Below are positions 53,744 through 64,000 of a stretch of 64,000 nucleotides of DNA, piece by piece (within the stretch, counting starts at the first letter, position 1; each line of letters opens with the position of its first letter). The notes beneath the pieces were generated by a model. It was given only the letters and a program-made list of their open reading frames with translations. It did no database searches and was not told where the DNA came from. This DNA is from Mactromeris polynyma (Eukaryota; Mollusca; Bivalvia; Venerida; Mactridae): assembly GCA_032209605.1 (NCBI GenBank), contig JASFXZ010000016.1, positions 11,656,001-11,720,000 on the forward strand. Reading direction: 5' to 3'. The position numbers and the translations under genes were made by a program.

Positions 53744-55010
53744 CAGATATTGTGGCCGAATATTTGCATAGTCGAATGCAAAAAGGTCAGTCGTTTTTAT
53801 GTCGACATAGTCTGGACGCGCTACAATGATCGAATTTGATTATAGATATTGTAGTCTGACGGGACAATGTCGTTCGTGACCGTAGCCAAGCACCATTATA
53901 TCTACTAAATCACTTACTTTATATTATATTATGTTATATCAATGGTCGAATGTTTGCTTTATGAAAGTTCAAAGTACTTGTTGAGTACTTCTAATTCATT
54001 AGCTCTAAATTCATACAAATGGATACAAATAAGACTAGGCACTGAGGGACTAACCTATCGAATCTGATATCAATGGTGCAAATCATTTACGATTTGTATC
54101 AATACCAAAGGGGATCAGAGCGTCAATATTGTCCTCATATTACATGTTGTACTATGCAACAAATCTTTCATACGAAAAGTCAATATTTGTGTCTCTATGA
54201 AATGTTTCATGCAACAAATCTTTCATACGAAAAGTCAATATTTGTGTCTCTATTTTTACCCTGGAGCCACTTCCGTGCATTGTATTTTGTAGAAACTTGC
54301 CATTCACAGGGCTCCATGTGGGGGAAGCGTTGTCTTGTGTATGTGACGTTCCCTGTTACAACTAAAATTACTATTTCAATGTGGTTATGCGGTTTTGTAA
54401 GCGACAGTCACTGCTCGACTCCAATAATAATATTTAATATTTGTAAAGAAGAACTTAACCTTAACAGTAATACTATGCCCCCTTTTGGTTCATTAATTTA
54501 CCTAAACAAACTTAAGAAATATATTTCATATAGTTAAAACATCAATAAACATGCATTAACAAATAATGAACTCATTGTGTACATTGTATTGATCCGTTTT
54601 TGGTTAAGAAAGATGTTTGTACATTATAAATAAACAAAATATATATTTTACAAGTTTTGTCTGTAAGTAATATGATAAAAAAGATATTTTCAATCGGGTA
54701 TACATTGCAATGGTTCTCATTACAGATGTTTTAGCCAATGTACAACAATACTGGACGAAGCCAATCCAAATATTATGTTCATATCAGCCAGATACATCTT
54801 GAATGAGACCATTGAGTATCTACAACAAGTAACCTATTCAAATCTTATTTATTACAGATTTCGTCTGCGCATGAATCTGAAACTTAAGGCTTTAGTTGTA
54901 CTTCTATATGTCATTGCAACATACGCAAATACGGACTTACAGAACATTCAATTTTCTTGTTCATTCATTTAAAATGTTCTATTACCTGATAGTTCAAATT
55001 ATTTCCACAG
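53744..55010. other. Rest of intron 1 of copy 2
   Basis: From 53790 matches copy 1 intron 1 again (TTTTTATGTCGACAT). Includes a 55-bp tandem duplication at 54154-54258 (ATGCAACAAATCTTTCATAC twice) and a reverse R1 scrap at about 54300-54365. The 154-codon frame at 54073-54537 runs across these and is not a gene. Confidence 0.7.
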
Positions 55011-55153
55011 TGGTACAGACGGCATACACAGCGGAGATGGAGACAGAAATCAGGTCAGAAACTTTCTTACTTTCATCCTACGATCCCGTCTCGAGACCAA
55101 AGAGTCAAACTCATGTAAAAACTGGATTAAATGTTCTAGCAATTGATGAATTG
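55011..55153 (+). pseudogene. Receptor copy 2, exon 2
   Basis: 143 bp, same phases as copy 1. Changes include TSYTAD to TAYTAE and VLHAS to FLLSS; the RP and VKTGLNVLAIDEL parts are unchanged. Confidence 0.85.
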
Positions 55154-55175
55154 GTAAGTAAACGATGGGCGATGT

Positions 55176-55338
55176 ACAGTCGGACCTCGTTTATTCGACA
55201 ACCTTTGATCCGACGACTTGGCTTAATCCGAAAAAAATATTAGGTCCCGATGTATATTAAGCACGTCGAATGCGGTATTCGAAGTCATGTATACAAAAAA
55301 TCGGACCCGACGAGTTCGAATGAACGAGGTCCGACTGT
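55176..55338. mobile_element. 163-bp MITE, intron 2 of copy 2
   Basis: ACAGTCGGACCTCGTTTATT at the left, complement GAACGAGGTCCGACTGT at the right, 22 bp after the exon 2 donor. Longer version of 11974-12024. Confidence 0.85.
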
Positions 55339-55423
55339 ATTTGTTTTTTTTACTTTTTTTGTGAATTGGTTTTAAATGCCTTTTTAAAGATTGTTTGCTT
55401 AGCACTACATGACGATCAATTGA

Positions 55424-55545
55424 CCTAACTATTTATTCATTGAATACATTATCAACCAGTACTAACTTGCCCTTCAGAAGCTGTTGACAACATGCATCAT
55501 AGATGGAGGACACGTTACCATAGCCAAATCTCACAGAAGAAAGTT
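55424..55545 (-). mobile_element. SINE (family S) without head
   Basis: Same body as 12095-12230; the tRNA-like head present in unit A has been deleted (sequence jumps to GTTTTTATCCGAATACTTGG). Confidence 0.7.
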
Positions 55546-55614
55546 TTTATCCGAATACTTGGTAACATCCGATATAAATATCAAGTCCGAATATATTCTT
55601 AGGTATGACGAATT

Positions 55615-55770
55615 AAAATGCTTGATGTTGTATGGACTGTTGTTTTCCCGGACGTCTGTGTGGGGGGCCATTGCCTTGTGAATGTTGTGTTTCCTGTAGC
55701 AAGTAATCTCTCTTTCATTTTGCCTTTGCTCTAGTCATGTACTTTGTACGTTGCTTATCCGGTTAGGCAT
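55615..55770 (-). repeat. R1 repeat, reverse, partial
   Basis: GTATGGACTGTTGTTTTCCC, GTGTGGGGGGCCATTGCCTT and a TTTCCTGTAGCAAG end, the reverse R1 order. Not in copy 1 at this place. Confidence 0.65.
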
Positions 55771-55877
55771 ATTCATTCGTTGTAATTAATTTAAATATAT
55801 CGTCATTGTTAACTGTTATACATGATTTTGCTTTTTGTTTATTCAATATATCGAAAAGTTTCGCCTTCCATTTGTAG

Positions 55878-55922
55878 AATTTGAAAAACCAGAGGTTAAC
55901 AATGGCAGGTTGGCTCACATTT
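55878..55922 (+). pseudogene. Receptor copy 2, exon 3
   Basis: 45 bp, NLKNQRLTMAGWLTF, TTTGTAG acceptor and GTAAGT donor. Loop-D Trp kept. Confidence 0.85.
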
Positions 55923-56253
55923 GTAAGTATTTTCGAAATATCACTTGTAGACGAAGAAAACGCACACAATACCTTAAAATAAGTCTGATATGGAACCATT
56001 TCATTGCAATAACACGAGTATTTGCTTGTAATCGTTCATCATGTGTCTAAAGATAGCTCATTCACTATCTCCGGGCCATCAAAACAAATAGTTTTTATTG
56101 GATTTAACGCCATTTTTCAACATTATTTCAGTTGTATAAGGCGGGTCATCAAACACAAATTTTGGATAATAAATTATAAATTATAATAATTACCACGAAG
56201 TCACATACATGTATGCATTTAGTTATGTTCATGTTATATTTGTTTGCTATCAG

Positions 56254-56362
56254 GAATGGGAAGATGAAGACTGACGTGGAATAAAACGGCAAAAGACGAT
56301 CTAGAATATATATTTACTAAACCAGACTACATCTGGAAACCTGAAGTAGTCATTGATAACTC
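56254..56362 (+). pseudogene. Receptor copy 2, exon 4, frameshifted
   Basis: 109 bp instead of 110: GATGAAAGACTG in copy 1 is GATGAAGACTG here. Frame reaches TGA at 56272-56274. Splice sites intact. The loss is in an A-run, so re-sequencing should confirm it. Confidence 0.9.
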
Positions 56363-56427
56363 GTACGTATCTTTTTGTTTAAAATTATTTACTTTTAATC
56401 ATTGTGACACAATTACTAACAGCCTAT

Positions 56428-56636
56428 GAGCATCGCTGTATGGTTTTTAACCTCTTCTTTAAGTGACGTCACCATGTACTGACCGTAAGCAATATTTGCC
56501 CCATATTGCAATATGAAAACTAATTGACCATATGGAGTAAATATTAGTTCCTGCTTGCAAATACTGACATCACATGTTGCGTTTTCTTGAAATGACGTCA
56601 CTTACAGAAGAGGTTGTAAATCCTATAGCAGCGCTC
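56428..56636. mobile_element. Palindromic MITE, family P, intron after exon 4 (copy 2)
   Basis: Counterpart of 14235-14414. Confidence 0.85.
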
Positions 56637-57240
56637 TAATATTAATCGCTATCGATGAATGCTTCCTCAGTTGGTGGCTGACCTGTACTCTGGGAGTCAC
56701 GAATAAGTAAACGATTGTGAATACCACAAAACAATCTCGTCCATAGCAGACTTCGTTCTCTCGGCTTTCGGATCAGCTCCTTGGTGGGCGCTCATTCCCT
56801 ATTCTACCACGCCTTCCTCACAAAGGTACAAACCATATTTGTCAATTAATGTGTGAATTGTGAATGGTTCTTATTTGCTGACATAGTTCAAATGTATGCA
56901 ATATATTAAGGACATGCATTGACTGTTCGGATACTTATTGTTATGCATTCCCTATAGTGGTATCACACTTTCGGAATTAACGTGATGTATACCTATTCAT
57001 TGTTGCACCAATAGTGTGCATTAAATATAAAAGACATTTTCAAACAAAACCATCAGAATTACTTGTTACAAGTCATGTATTCAAAAGTGTATCCATTATC
57101 CCCGCGCCTTTGCTAAGTTATACAAGACCTTTTCGCCTTTACACCAAGAAATTGTTTAGAAATTAGTGTGATACAAGCAAATCTGTTTATGTACATTGTA
57201 GTACGTGTATTTAGTCAGCGTGTTTGTTTTTCCCGGAAAG

Positions 57241-57346
57241 TATTGCAGATCTCGGGATTATAAAGAGTGTCGATTTGTTGTTGCGGATAAAATACACAGG
57301 TAGTGTTGAATGGCAACCACTTGTTTTGTTAACAACTCACTGCGAG
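57241..57346 (+). pseudogene. Receptor copy 2, alternative exon 5a
   Basis: 106 bp, open, same acceptor CCCGGAAAG and donor GAG|GTAACT as copy 1. Two residue changes (TGG to TGS; LFTTH to LLTTH). Confidence 0.75.
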
Positions 57347-58068
57347 GTAACTTGTTCAAATATACGTTCACGTGTTCATGTCAACCATATATTGTGTTTG
57401 TTGTTCGTAAAGCTTGTATTTTGCTTTCAGAATGTACTTATGCTTCTATCAGAGTTGTGGTAAGCAACCCAAATAGAAAGCGAGCAAGGAATGTCGCCTA
57501 CAATACGTTTAGCCATCTGATCCATAATATCTACGCTTACATTGTGGGCATTGTAATCGACATTTCCTGCACGATATCTATAAAGTTTACTTTTAACAAA
57601 TATTCAAAACCCAGAACCCCGTAACTGAATTTTTGGCGGTTTATAGTTTTTCAAAGCTCTTTCTATCTGTATTGTTATAGCATGCACATACTTTAAATAA
57701 ACTGCAATTCCATAACCCCGTATGCAACAATGATCTCTACAGAAGGGTAAAACTTTTAAGTTGGTTTTCACAAAAAGACGAACAACAAGTTATGGGCTTC
57801 TGGAAATAATGCGGCGACATTTGAAATATTAAAATCTTTTTCAAAATTTTAAGCGTAAGATTTATGGTTATTTCAGTCGCTTACCGACCACAACCCAAGT
57901 AAATACATGCATTTAAGTATTTGAAGGCAAAATACAGTGTGGTTGCAAGTTGTTTTTTATTTTGTGTGCTTCATGTCATTAATCATGGCTCAGTGTCAAT
58001 AGTGAACTACGTCCTGAAAGCGGAACTGTCATACCGTTCATTGGTTAAATACTGTTACACATTTACAG

Positions 58069-58177
58069 ACTGACAGATCTAGAAATTGTATCGAGTAAAG
58101 ATCTCATGTTGAGACTAAAATACGACGGTAGTGTGACCTGGGAACCACTAAAGTTGTTTGAGGTTCACTGTTACATT
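58069..58177 (+). pseudogene. Receptor copy 2, alternative exon 5b with altered donor
   Basis: Copy 1 reads CACTGTGAG|GTCAGT; here it is CACTGTTACATTGTAGGTTAG. The best in-frame donor is ATT|GTAGGT at 58178, which adds one residue after the Cys-loop cysteine (HCYI instead of HCE). A donor at GTTAGT would shift the frame. So 5b is damaged or extended in this copy while 5a is intact. Confidence 0.7.
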
Positions 58178-58278
58178 GTAGGTTAGTTTAGAACCTTTGT
58201 GTTGCTACAATTCCTGTCATGTGTATTATTGAGTGGTCCTGTGTTTTGTCATTTTTTGTTAAGATTTTGTTTATATAT

Positions 58279-58514
58279 GAGCGCCGCTGTACGATTCCAA
58301 ACCTCTTCTTTGTGTGACGTCATTTCCAGAAAAGTCACGTGTGACGTCACCATGTACTGACAGTTCGTAATATGTGCCCCTTAAGACAATATAAAAACGA
58401 AGTGACCATATCGAGTAAATAGTGTTTCCTGCCTGCAAATGGTGACATCACATGTTGCGTTTTCTTGAAATGACGTCACTTACAGAAGAGGTTGCAAATC
58501 CCAAAGCAGCGCTC
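58279..58514. mobile_element. Palindromic MITE, family P, copy-2-specific insertion
   Basis: GAGCGCCGCTGTACGATTCC to AAAGCAGCGCTC, flanked by TAT and ATA. The matching place in copy 1 (about 16077-16095, TTTATATTTTATATC) is uninterrupted, so this copy moved after the duplication. Confidence 0.9.
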
Positions 58515-59198
58515 ATATTATATCAGCATGAAAAACAGCAGTCATAGCCTGATCATTGTCGTCTGCGTCAATGGAATCAATACTTGATCGATATGCTCGT
58601 TTTCTGAGAAAGTGTAAGTCCTAGTGATAATCTGACCTACGGACGGGTGTTTGTATCCGCTTACTGTGTTCTTGTTTATTTTATTCTCCTAATTTTTGTT
58701 TTTAATGTACTGTGTATTCCAAATTCATTACTCCTATGTCATAAAGATAATTGTATACATGTACGAGTACTCCGTTTATTAAATTGTGTTTAATATCTGC
58801 TCTCATTTCTTTATTTGTTGTACCCTATGTGGGGCGGCATTGCTTGTTAATTGCTTGTCGATAAGGCAAAGCCACATACAACGTACACAACCACCCGACA
58901 AGCACATGGCGACATGGAAATATATAGAAACAAATACAAATACAAAAGCAAAATAGAGAAGACACAATTACAAGATAAACATCCTTTTACCTTGTGTTTT
59001 TGGAGTTATAATATATCGAATACCTTTACAAGATTAATATACATGCACAGTACCATAGGTCTAGAGACTGTGTGACTATCACCATTTATATACGGACACC
59101 TGAAAAAAAGATTTAATGACTTTCGCTATTAATACAAATATGTCTGTCGTTTTAGTAGGTTCGACTTATATACTATATTCATTATGAATTGCTTTCAG

Positions 59199-59323
59199 GT
59201 AGACATCACGTATTATCCGTACGATCAACAGAAATATGGTGTTGATATTGTCAGCTGGGCGTATACCTATGATGAAGTTGTACTTGACCATTTGTTTGAG
59301 GTCGTTAATCTGGAATACTTTGT
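59199..59323 (+). pseudogene. Receptor copy 2, exon 6
   Basis: 125 bp, VDITYYPYDQQKYG then VDIVSWAYTYDEV. Tyr stands where the second Cys-loop cysteine should be. Loop-B Trp is kept. Donor TTTGT|GTAGGA. Confidence 0.85.
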
Positions 59324-60214
59324 GTAGGAACAATTATTTATCATTATTGAAGCTTTGTTTAGGTTTATTGACAGGCCCCGAGGGCCCAGTGGTGTTGTGC
59401 TTCTTTGTGATATATCAATGGCTGTGCAGTCATGGTTTATCCACAATAACTTGTCCCTATGTTTGTTTTACTCCTTTAATTCCTGTAAACCTAGAAATTA
59501 TTTCGTGCGTTTTAAGTTAGCGAAGTTTACGAGGACAGTCATTGCGCGAACTTAAGTAGTCGCAAAATCGTCAATTTTAATGAAATCGCGAAAGTTTCTA
59601 GCTATTGTTATCGTCTTTGCCATTTTGCTACTATAGTACTAGTATAGTGCGGTTTTATTAACCGCGAACGTATGAATATATTACCTGGACCATTACATTT
59701 CAAAATAGGTGTATTGAACTGATCGTGTTTGTCCGGATTCTTCAAGGAGAAAACGCCGCGGTTCTGTTTTGGTATTAAAGTAAACCAAACAACAGTTCTA
59801 GTTTTACGCACGAGAGAATTACCTTACCTAAATTGGCATGGATCGGTTTTGAAAGCTCATACGCCTGCCCGCGGTCAATCTAGCTGCACTATATAAGTCG
59901 ATAAGGCTTATTAAAATCGTAAAAGAGAAACAAAGTGGGATTAGAACAAAGAAGATAAGCGGTAAATCAACTACTAACTAGAAATTAGTTGAACCCGCTT
60001 TTCATCTAATCGAAACCGAGAAACTAATTATCTCCTTATACTTATACATGTATGTCTTTATACCTGTGATTATGAAAATATTTAGCTATTCAATATTACC
60101 GATTTTGTATGGGAAGGTCCATAATTTGGAAATGCGGCATTCCCTTTGCTACACTTTCTATTTGCATTTTTTAATCGGGTCTAACGCAGAGTGTTCAACA
60201 CTTTTAGTTGTACA

Positions 60215-60330
60215 TGAAGGTTAGTTGACCTAACCAGTTTCCTAAATTAATTGTCAACAAGTACTTACTTGCCCTTCTAAAGCGGATGACCTAAATAATT
60301 TAGACTAGGAGGACAAATGACAACGACCAA
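60215..60330 (-). mobile_element. SINE (family S) fragment, intron 6 of copy 2
   Basis: GGTTAGTTGACCTAACCAG and CTTACTTGCCCTTCTAAAGC in family S order, without head. Absent from the shorter intron 6 of copy 1. Confidence 0.6.
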
Positions 60331-60543
60331 ATGTCATGGAAACACAATAGTTTTAGTTATTTCTTCACATCGATTTAAACGTTTCATTAATGAATATACA
60401 TGGTCACGTTCAACGAAATATCTACGTTTGCTTGACAATTCATGGCCCATTCGAATACATTACTCTGTCGATAATATTGAAACATTTAATGAAACTATTG
60501 ACAGAAATTTCATGATAGATGTTTAAATTTTTAATTGTTTCAG

Positions 60544-60659
60544 ACGACACGGAGAATGGCGAGTCAGTAATACGGAGGTTGAAGATAAAAACCTGACTGA
60601 GCATATTCCGGGAGGATCCGTACGAATTTACCCGCAACTAGCTTTTTGGCTATTTCTTC
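60544..60659 (+). pseudogene. Receptor copy 2, exon 7
   Basis: 116 bp, RHGEWRVSNTEVEDKN. No vicinal cysteines in loop C, as in copy 1. Confidence 0.85.
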
Positions 60660-61076
60660 GTAAGTTCAGAAAACATCTACTAAACCTGTCATGTTCGAAT
60701 CTAGAATGTAAAGATTAATATATATAAAATGACATTAACTATTTATAAGACACTTCAAAAGGATATATTTGCTTAATATTACATTTAGCAATGTACAGGT
60801 ATAATGTATACAATTGTTGTGAAATAGGGCTGGTCATGTTTATACCTGTCTATTTTATACATATAACATCCAGTTAATGTCCGTTTGACTGTGCACCATC
60901 TTCAATACCCAAGATATTGATCACATATATGATGTTAATAGCCTTCGTATCGAGGATTACTGTGCAGATAACAAGCCTTCAGGTTGCTCAAAATTTTCAA
61001 ATAAAGTATAATAGTACATATTAAAACGTATTAAATTTAGACTTCTGATATTGTGACAAAATTATCATAATTTCAG

Positions 61077-61277
61077 AACGTCGGACAGAGTTCTACAATC
61101 TCAACGTGATGATGCCGATAATTCTGACGTCATTGATGGTTGTTCCGGTATTCATTGTGCCGATAGATTCTGGAGAGAAAGTCTCGTATGTTCTCACGTT
61201 ATTCCTGTCTCTCGCAGTACTTCTGACAATAGTCGCTGATTCACTTCCACCAACGTCTATTACCATATCGGTGTAAG
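61077..61277 (+). pseudogene. Receptor copy 2, exon 8 with TAA
   Basis: 201 bp, M1 and M2 as in copy 1. The second-last codon is TAA (61274-61276; GTGTTAG in copy 1, GTGTAAG here), just before the last intron. The donor GTATGT is unchanged. Shifting to GTGTAAG as donor would leave the frame broken. Confidence 0.9.
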
Positions 61278-61723
61278 GTATGTTGAAATGTTTGCTTAAT
61301 GCTTACATTAAGAGACAAACGTTAATACCTCAGACTTGAAGTTTCTCTTAATAGTTGATCGTTGTTTATTCCTTTGTCCTTCCTAACATTCCTACTTCAG
61401 AGATGAATTAAAATGTATACCCTCTCTTCATTTATCAATGTTGTACAAGTGTCTGTAGTTGGGAGCATTGTCCTATCATTCTGATTGTCTATGTGTAACT
61501 CTACAACAATTGTATTATGCAGTAACCCAACAAACTAAAATGATTCCTGAAGTGAAGCACGAAATGCCAAGACGTGCAAGATTTAAGCAGATATACATAC
61601 AAATGGAAACGTAAACAATAACAAAAAGTAAAAAGGGATGCACACATAATTGATGAAAAAAGGAGCAGAGCTTATGTTATATATTTTGTCAGTTTATGTA
61701 GTTATTTCATTTGTTTTTTCCAG

Positions 61724-62183
61724 GTCTGTATCTAGGTATCGTGTTGATATTGGCGGGTCTTGCTATCTTATTGACGGTGCTGATTCTAATCCTGTATCAC
61801 AAGAAAGGAACACCGGATAATGATTCCCTCATGATGAGTATGACGTCTTGCGCGGCAAAGGTCACGCGGATGTATATGCCTGGAAAGAAACATGACTTTC
61901 CAAGTGGAGACAACCGAGCGGAACCTATCTCTGCATTTACGGACAACAACCTGGAGGTCATTGATATAACATCGTCAAAAGATGTCAAAATCATCCAAAA
62001 GGCGAATGATAAAGGGAACCAATTCGAGGATTTGGAGATACCAGAGGAGGTCGTTACTTGGAAAGATATCGCGACCATCTTGGATCGATTTTGTTTCATA
62101 TCTTTCTCTTGTTGACACTAACGATGAACATATCATTTGTGATCGCACTGACAGTTGGTGGTAGAGCCGCAGACTTCCATTGA
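61724..62183 (+). pseudogene. Receptor copy 2, exon 9, frameshift in M4
   Basis: 460 bp. M3 and the loop are open, with CAA where copy 1 has TAG. A 1-nt deletion near 62109 (copy 1 TCTCTTTGATGATTG, here TCTCTTGTTGACAC) ends the frame at TGA 62113-62115 inside M4. Original stop position is 62181-62183. Confidence 0.9.
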
Positions 62184-62187
62184 CAAT

Positions 62188-62193
62188 AATAAA
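62188..62193 (+). terminator. Polyadenylation signal AATAAA, copy 2
   Basis: Same place relative to the old stop as in copy 1. Confidence 0.4.
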
Positions 62194-62764
62194 AAGGGGT
62201 TACCTACAATATTTTGTAACAATTGTCAAGGTGTAACAATGTCACCAACAATCGGCAAACTATGTAACAATAAAACCCCATGGCAAACTAACAAGACTTT
62301 ATTTGTATGTACTGATCAAATAAATGTTAACACTTATAAATTGTTCAGATATTTAGCTTTTCTAAATAAATTACTTACTTTAGTAACATGTCTCATCTGC
62401 TTGTTGGTTATGACTACAAATTTAGCTTTGAAACATTTTACCTTGGCCACCGTTTTTATTGCAAATACGGTATAGTACGCTCCAGGCATTTCTTGTAGAT
62501 TGTTTGAACGATGAAATGTGGAAAAACATATTTTATTGATACTGGCAACCAAACTATTTGGTGTCCCGTAACATAATGTCGCAAGACGAAGGACTTGCCG
62601 ACGAAAACCGACGAAAAGCAGAGCATGCGACCAGCACGTTTGCGCTATTTATCAATTTAGGTTTTCAATTTAGTTTCCCCAACAACGTAAAAAAGAGCAA
62701 GAATTGCAGAAGGAAGGTCACATTAACGGAACATTGTCTTATCACACTGCTCCTCTTGATGTTC

Positions 62765-64000
62765 AGTAAAACCAAGAAGGAGAAACATGTGGGAACAATC
62801 TGTCAAGGGTAAAGAAACATATTAGTAACACAACGGTCTCGCAGTCTTACAACTTACTGTAAAAATACTGAAGATTTAACTACGTGTCCACATTGCATTT
62901 AACTGCTGTATTGCTAACACTATAAGCATAACTGGGCGATTGTTCTACTATCATTTGCCAATTTCTTCTTATGAATCAGCGGCGAAAAACATATGACATT
63001 GGATGTACAATTATGTATTAACTTCAGCCAAGTCATCACGGAGAACATACGCCGAACTTTTAATTTGAACCTACGACTTTCTGGTTGACAGTCTAGCGCT
63101 CTTCCGACTATTTAGCCAAAATTAAAACAAACCTAGTAATAATCGATTATAGGATGCCTGCACATAAAACTCAATAACCATTATACGCATTCATAAAGGT
63201 AACCAACCCTTCAGTCCATTTGGTATACCATAGGTTTATTTAACAATTAAAGAGAGACAAGACGTAACTACAGGGAACGCCACAAACAAAAGACAGCGCC
63301 TCCCCACGCAGACCTTCGGAAAAACAGCAATCCACAAAACTAAGGCACTTAAGGAGGTCAAAGGGCACACTTATTAAGGAACAGATTCATAAGGAATGGC
63401 CCGGCAGACCACAAGGAACAACTAAGAGAATCAAAGTGGACAGTGAAGGTATGAGGAGGGGGGATTATTGGATGGAAAATATCACAGGACAAGTCAAGAC
63501 AACTGACCGCAACAGGCCGAAACTGGGCGGGAAACAACCTTAACACTATATAAAGTGACAGAATTGCACAGGGGAAAGGGAAATATAAAACCCATTAAAA
63601 ACACAAACAGAAACAACAACCATATAACGAGTTACAGCCTTGCTAATGAAATTCAATAACCATTATACGCAATGCATAAATGTTACCAACCCTTCAGTCC
63701 ATTTGGAAAAACATAGGTTGATTTAACCATAATACATGTTATCATACCGCAATGTCTCATCGAAGAAGATGCTAAATTACGGTTACAGTGTCTGTCTAAA
63801 CAAGTAATGATATGGTTGTAAGCGGCTCTGTTTGCATTGTAGGAAGAAACAAAGAAGACACACCAATGAACACACCATTATGGCCATGCTGTAAATAAAT
63901 TAAATCCTCTCATATATCCGCTCTGCAAACATTTCATTCACGTTGAAAAATATCAAAATGTTTGCAAAAAATTGCTATGATTCAGACTATCTTAGAGTAT
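62765..64000. repeat. Receptor-unit 3' tail block after copy 2, split by R1
   Basis: Tail block from 62765 to about 63240, then R1 (63250-63640), then the tail again from about 63650. About 70 bp (CAATAACCATTATACGCA, CCAACCCTTCAGTCCATTTGG) stand on both sides of the R1 copy. Confidence 0.75.
63250..63640 (+). repeat. R1 repeat, the most complete copy
   Basis: Runs from ACTACAGGGAACGCCACAAA through TGCCTCC-like, ATGGCCCGGCAGACCACAAG, GGGGGGATTATTGGATGG and GGCCGAAACTGGGCGGG to CACTATATAAAGTGACAG and AAAACCCATTAAAAAC. The last block contains a short inverted CACT-ATATA-AGTG motif. Suitable as family reference. Confidence 0.75.

Larger units (their letters stand above)
48468..62183 (+). pseudogene. 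Nicotinic-acetylcholine-receptor-like subunit, copy 2 (whole gene model)
   Basis: Exons: 48468-48549, 55011-55153, 55878-55922, 56254-56362, 57241-57346 or 58069-58177 (alternatives), 59199-59323, 60544-60659, 61077-61277, 61724-62183. All splice sites are present. Lesions relative to copy 1: 1-nt deletion in exon 4 with a stop at 56272-56274, altered end of exon 5b, TAA at 61274-61276 and a 1-nt deletion in M4 with a stop at 62113-62115. Intron 1 has grown to about 6.5 kb through transposons. The second Cys-loop cysteine is replaced here too, by Tyr. Most likely a young pseudogene; the homopolymer-type indel in exon 4 could be an assembly error but the TAA substitution cannot be explained that way. 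Confidence 0.85.
38915..64000 (+). repeat. Tandem duplication unit B (contains receptor copy 2)
   Basis: Second copy of the unit, running to the window end and probably beyond. It keeps a 1.2-kb piece with receptor exons 7-8 (41893-43095) that unit A has lost. It lacks the 3.45-kb retroelement of unit A and has its own additions at 46880-47930 and in intron 1 (48950-53790). Confidence 0.9.

Noticed and set aside
54073..54537. 154-codon open frame in intron 1 of copy 2
   Set aside because: It crosses a fresh 55-bp tandem duplication and a reverse R1 scrap, with no domain.
55835..56050. Open frame beginning MFIQYIEKFRL (and 13566-13751) as coding
   Set aside because: These frames overlap exon 3 in a shadow frame. 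The real reading is the 45-bp exon with the loop-D motif.
59236..59520. 94-codon open frame at the start of intron 6, copy 2
   Set aside because: It overlaps exon 6 in another frame and runs into the intron.

Overview
This is animal nuclear DNA: AT-rich, intron-rich and packed with repeats. Bivalve-type features (a tandem nicotinic-receptor family, tRNA-headed SINEs, palindromic MITEs, I/Jockey-like LINE tails) make a bivalve mollusc the most plausible source. Species is not assigned and everything here is read by eye.

The backbone is a tandem array of genes for a nicotinic-acetylcholine-receptor-like (Cys-loop superfamily) subunit. Unit A (about 285-23250) and unit B (about 38915 to the window end) are diverged copies of one >20 kb segment with the same order: flank, receptor gene on the plus strand, 3' tail. 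Receptor copy 1 (10745-21476) has nine coding positions, one of them a choice between two alternative 106-bp exons. All splice sites are good, and the frame is open except for a TAG in the last exon. Copy 2 (48468-62183) keeps the same exon layout but has a frameshift in exon 4, a TAA at the end of exon 8 and a frameshift in M4, so it looks like a pseudogene. A third, truncated copy (exons 7 and 8 only, 42249-43005) shows the array once held more genes. The protein has a signal peptide, an extracellular domain, M1-M3 with a cation-type M2, and a short M3-M4 loop. The second cysteine of the signature Cys-loop is replaced, the loop-C vicinal cysteines are absent and the loop-A tyrosine is Asp.

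The rest is mobile-element history. In unit A, a 3.45-kb ORF1-only non-LTR retroelement (6420-9865) sits between 12-bp target duplications, and unit B keeps the matching empty site. Intron 1 of copy 2 has swollen from about 1 kb to 6.5 kb through a SINE, a palindromic MITE, a 1.44-kb TIR element nested in a small TIR element, and a nearly intact Tc1 (DD34E) transposon. The spacer (23250-38910) has no recognised host gene. It holds a roughly 4-kb direct duplication (27239-31995 and 35112-38910), a HARBI1-like transposase remnant, SINEs and a 68-bp satellite.

The most interesting biology is the Cys-loop-less receptor subunit with a duplicated ligand-domain exon that looks built for mutually exclusive splicing, and whose only lesion would give an M4-less protein from an mRNA predicted to escape nonsense-mediated decay.
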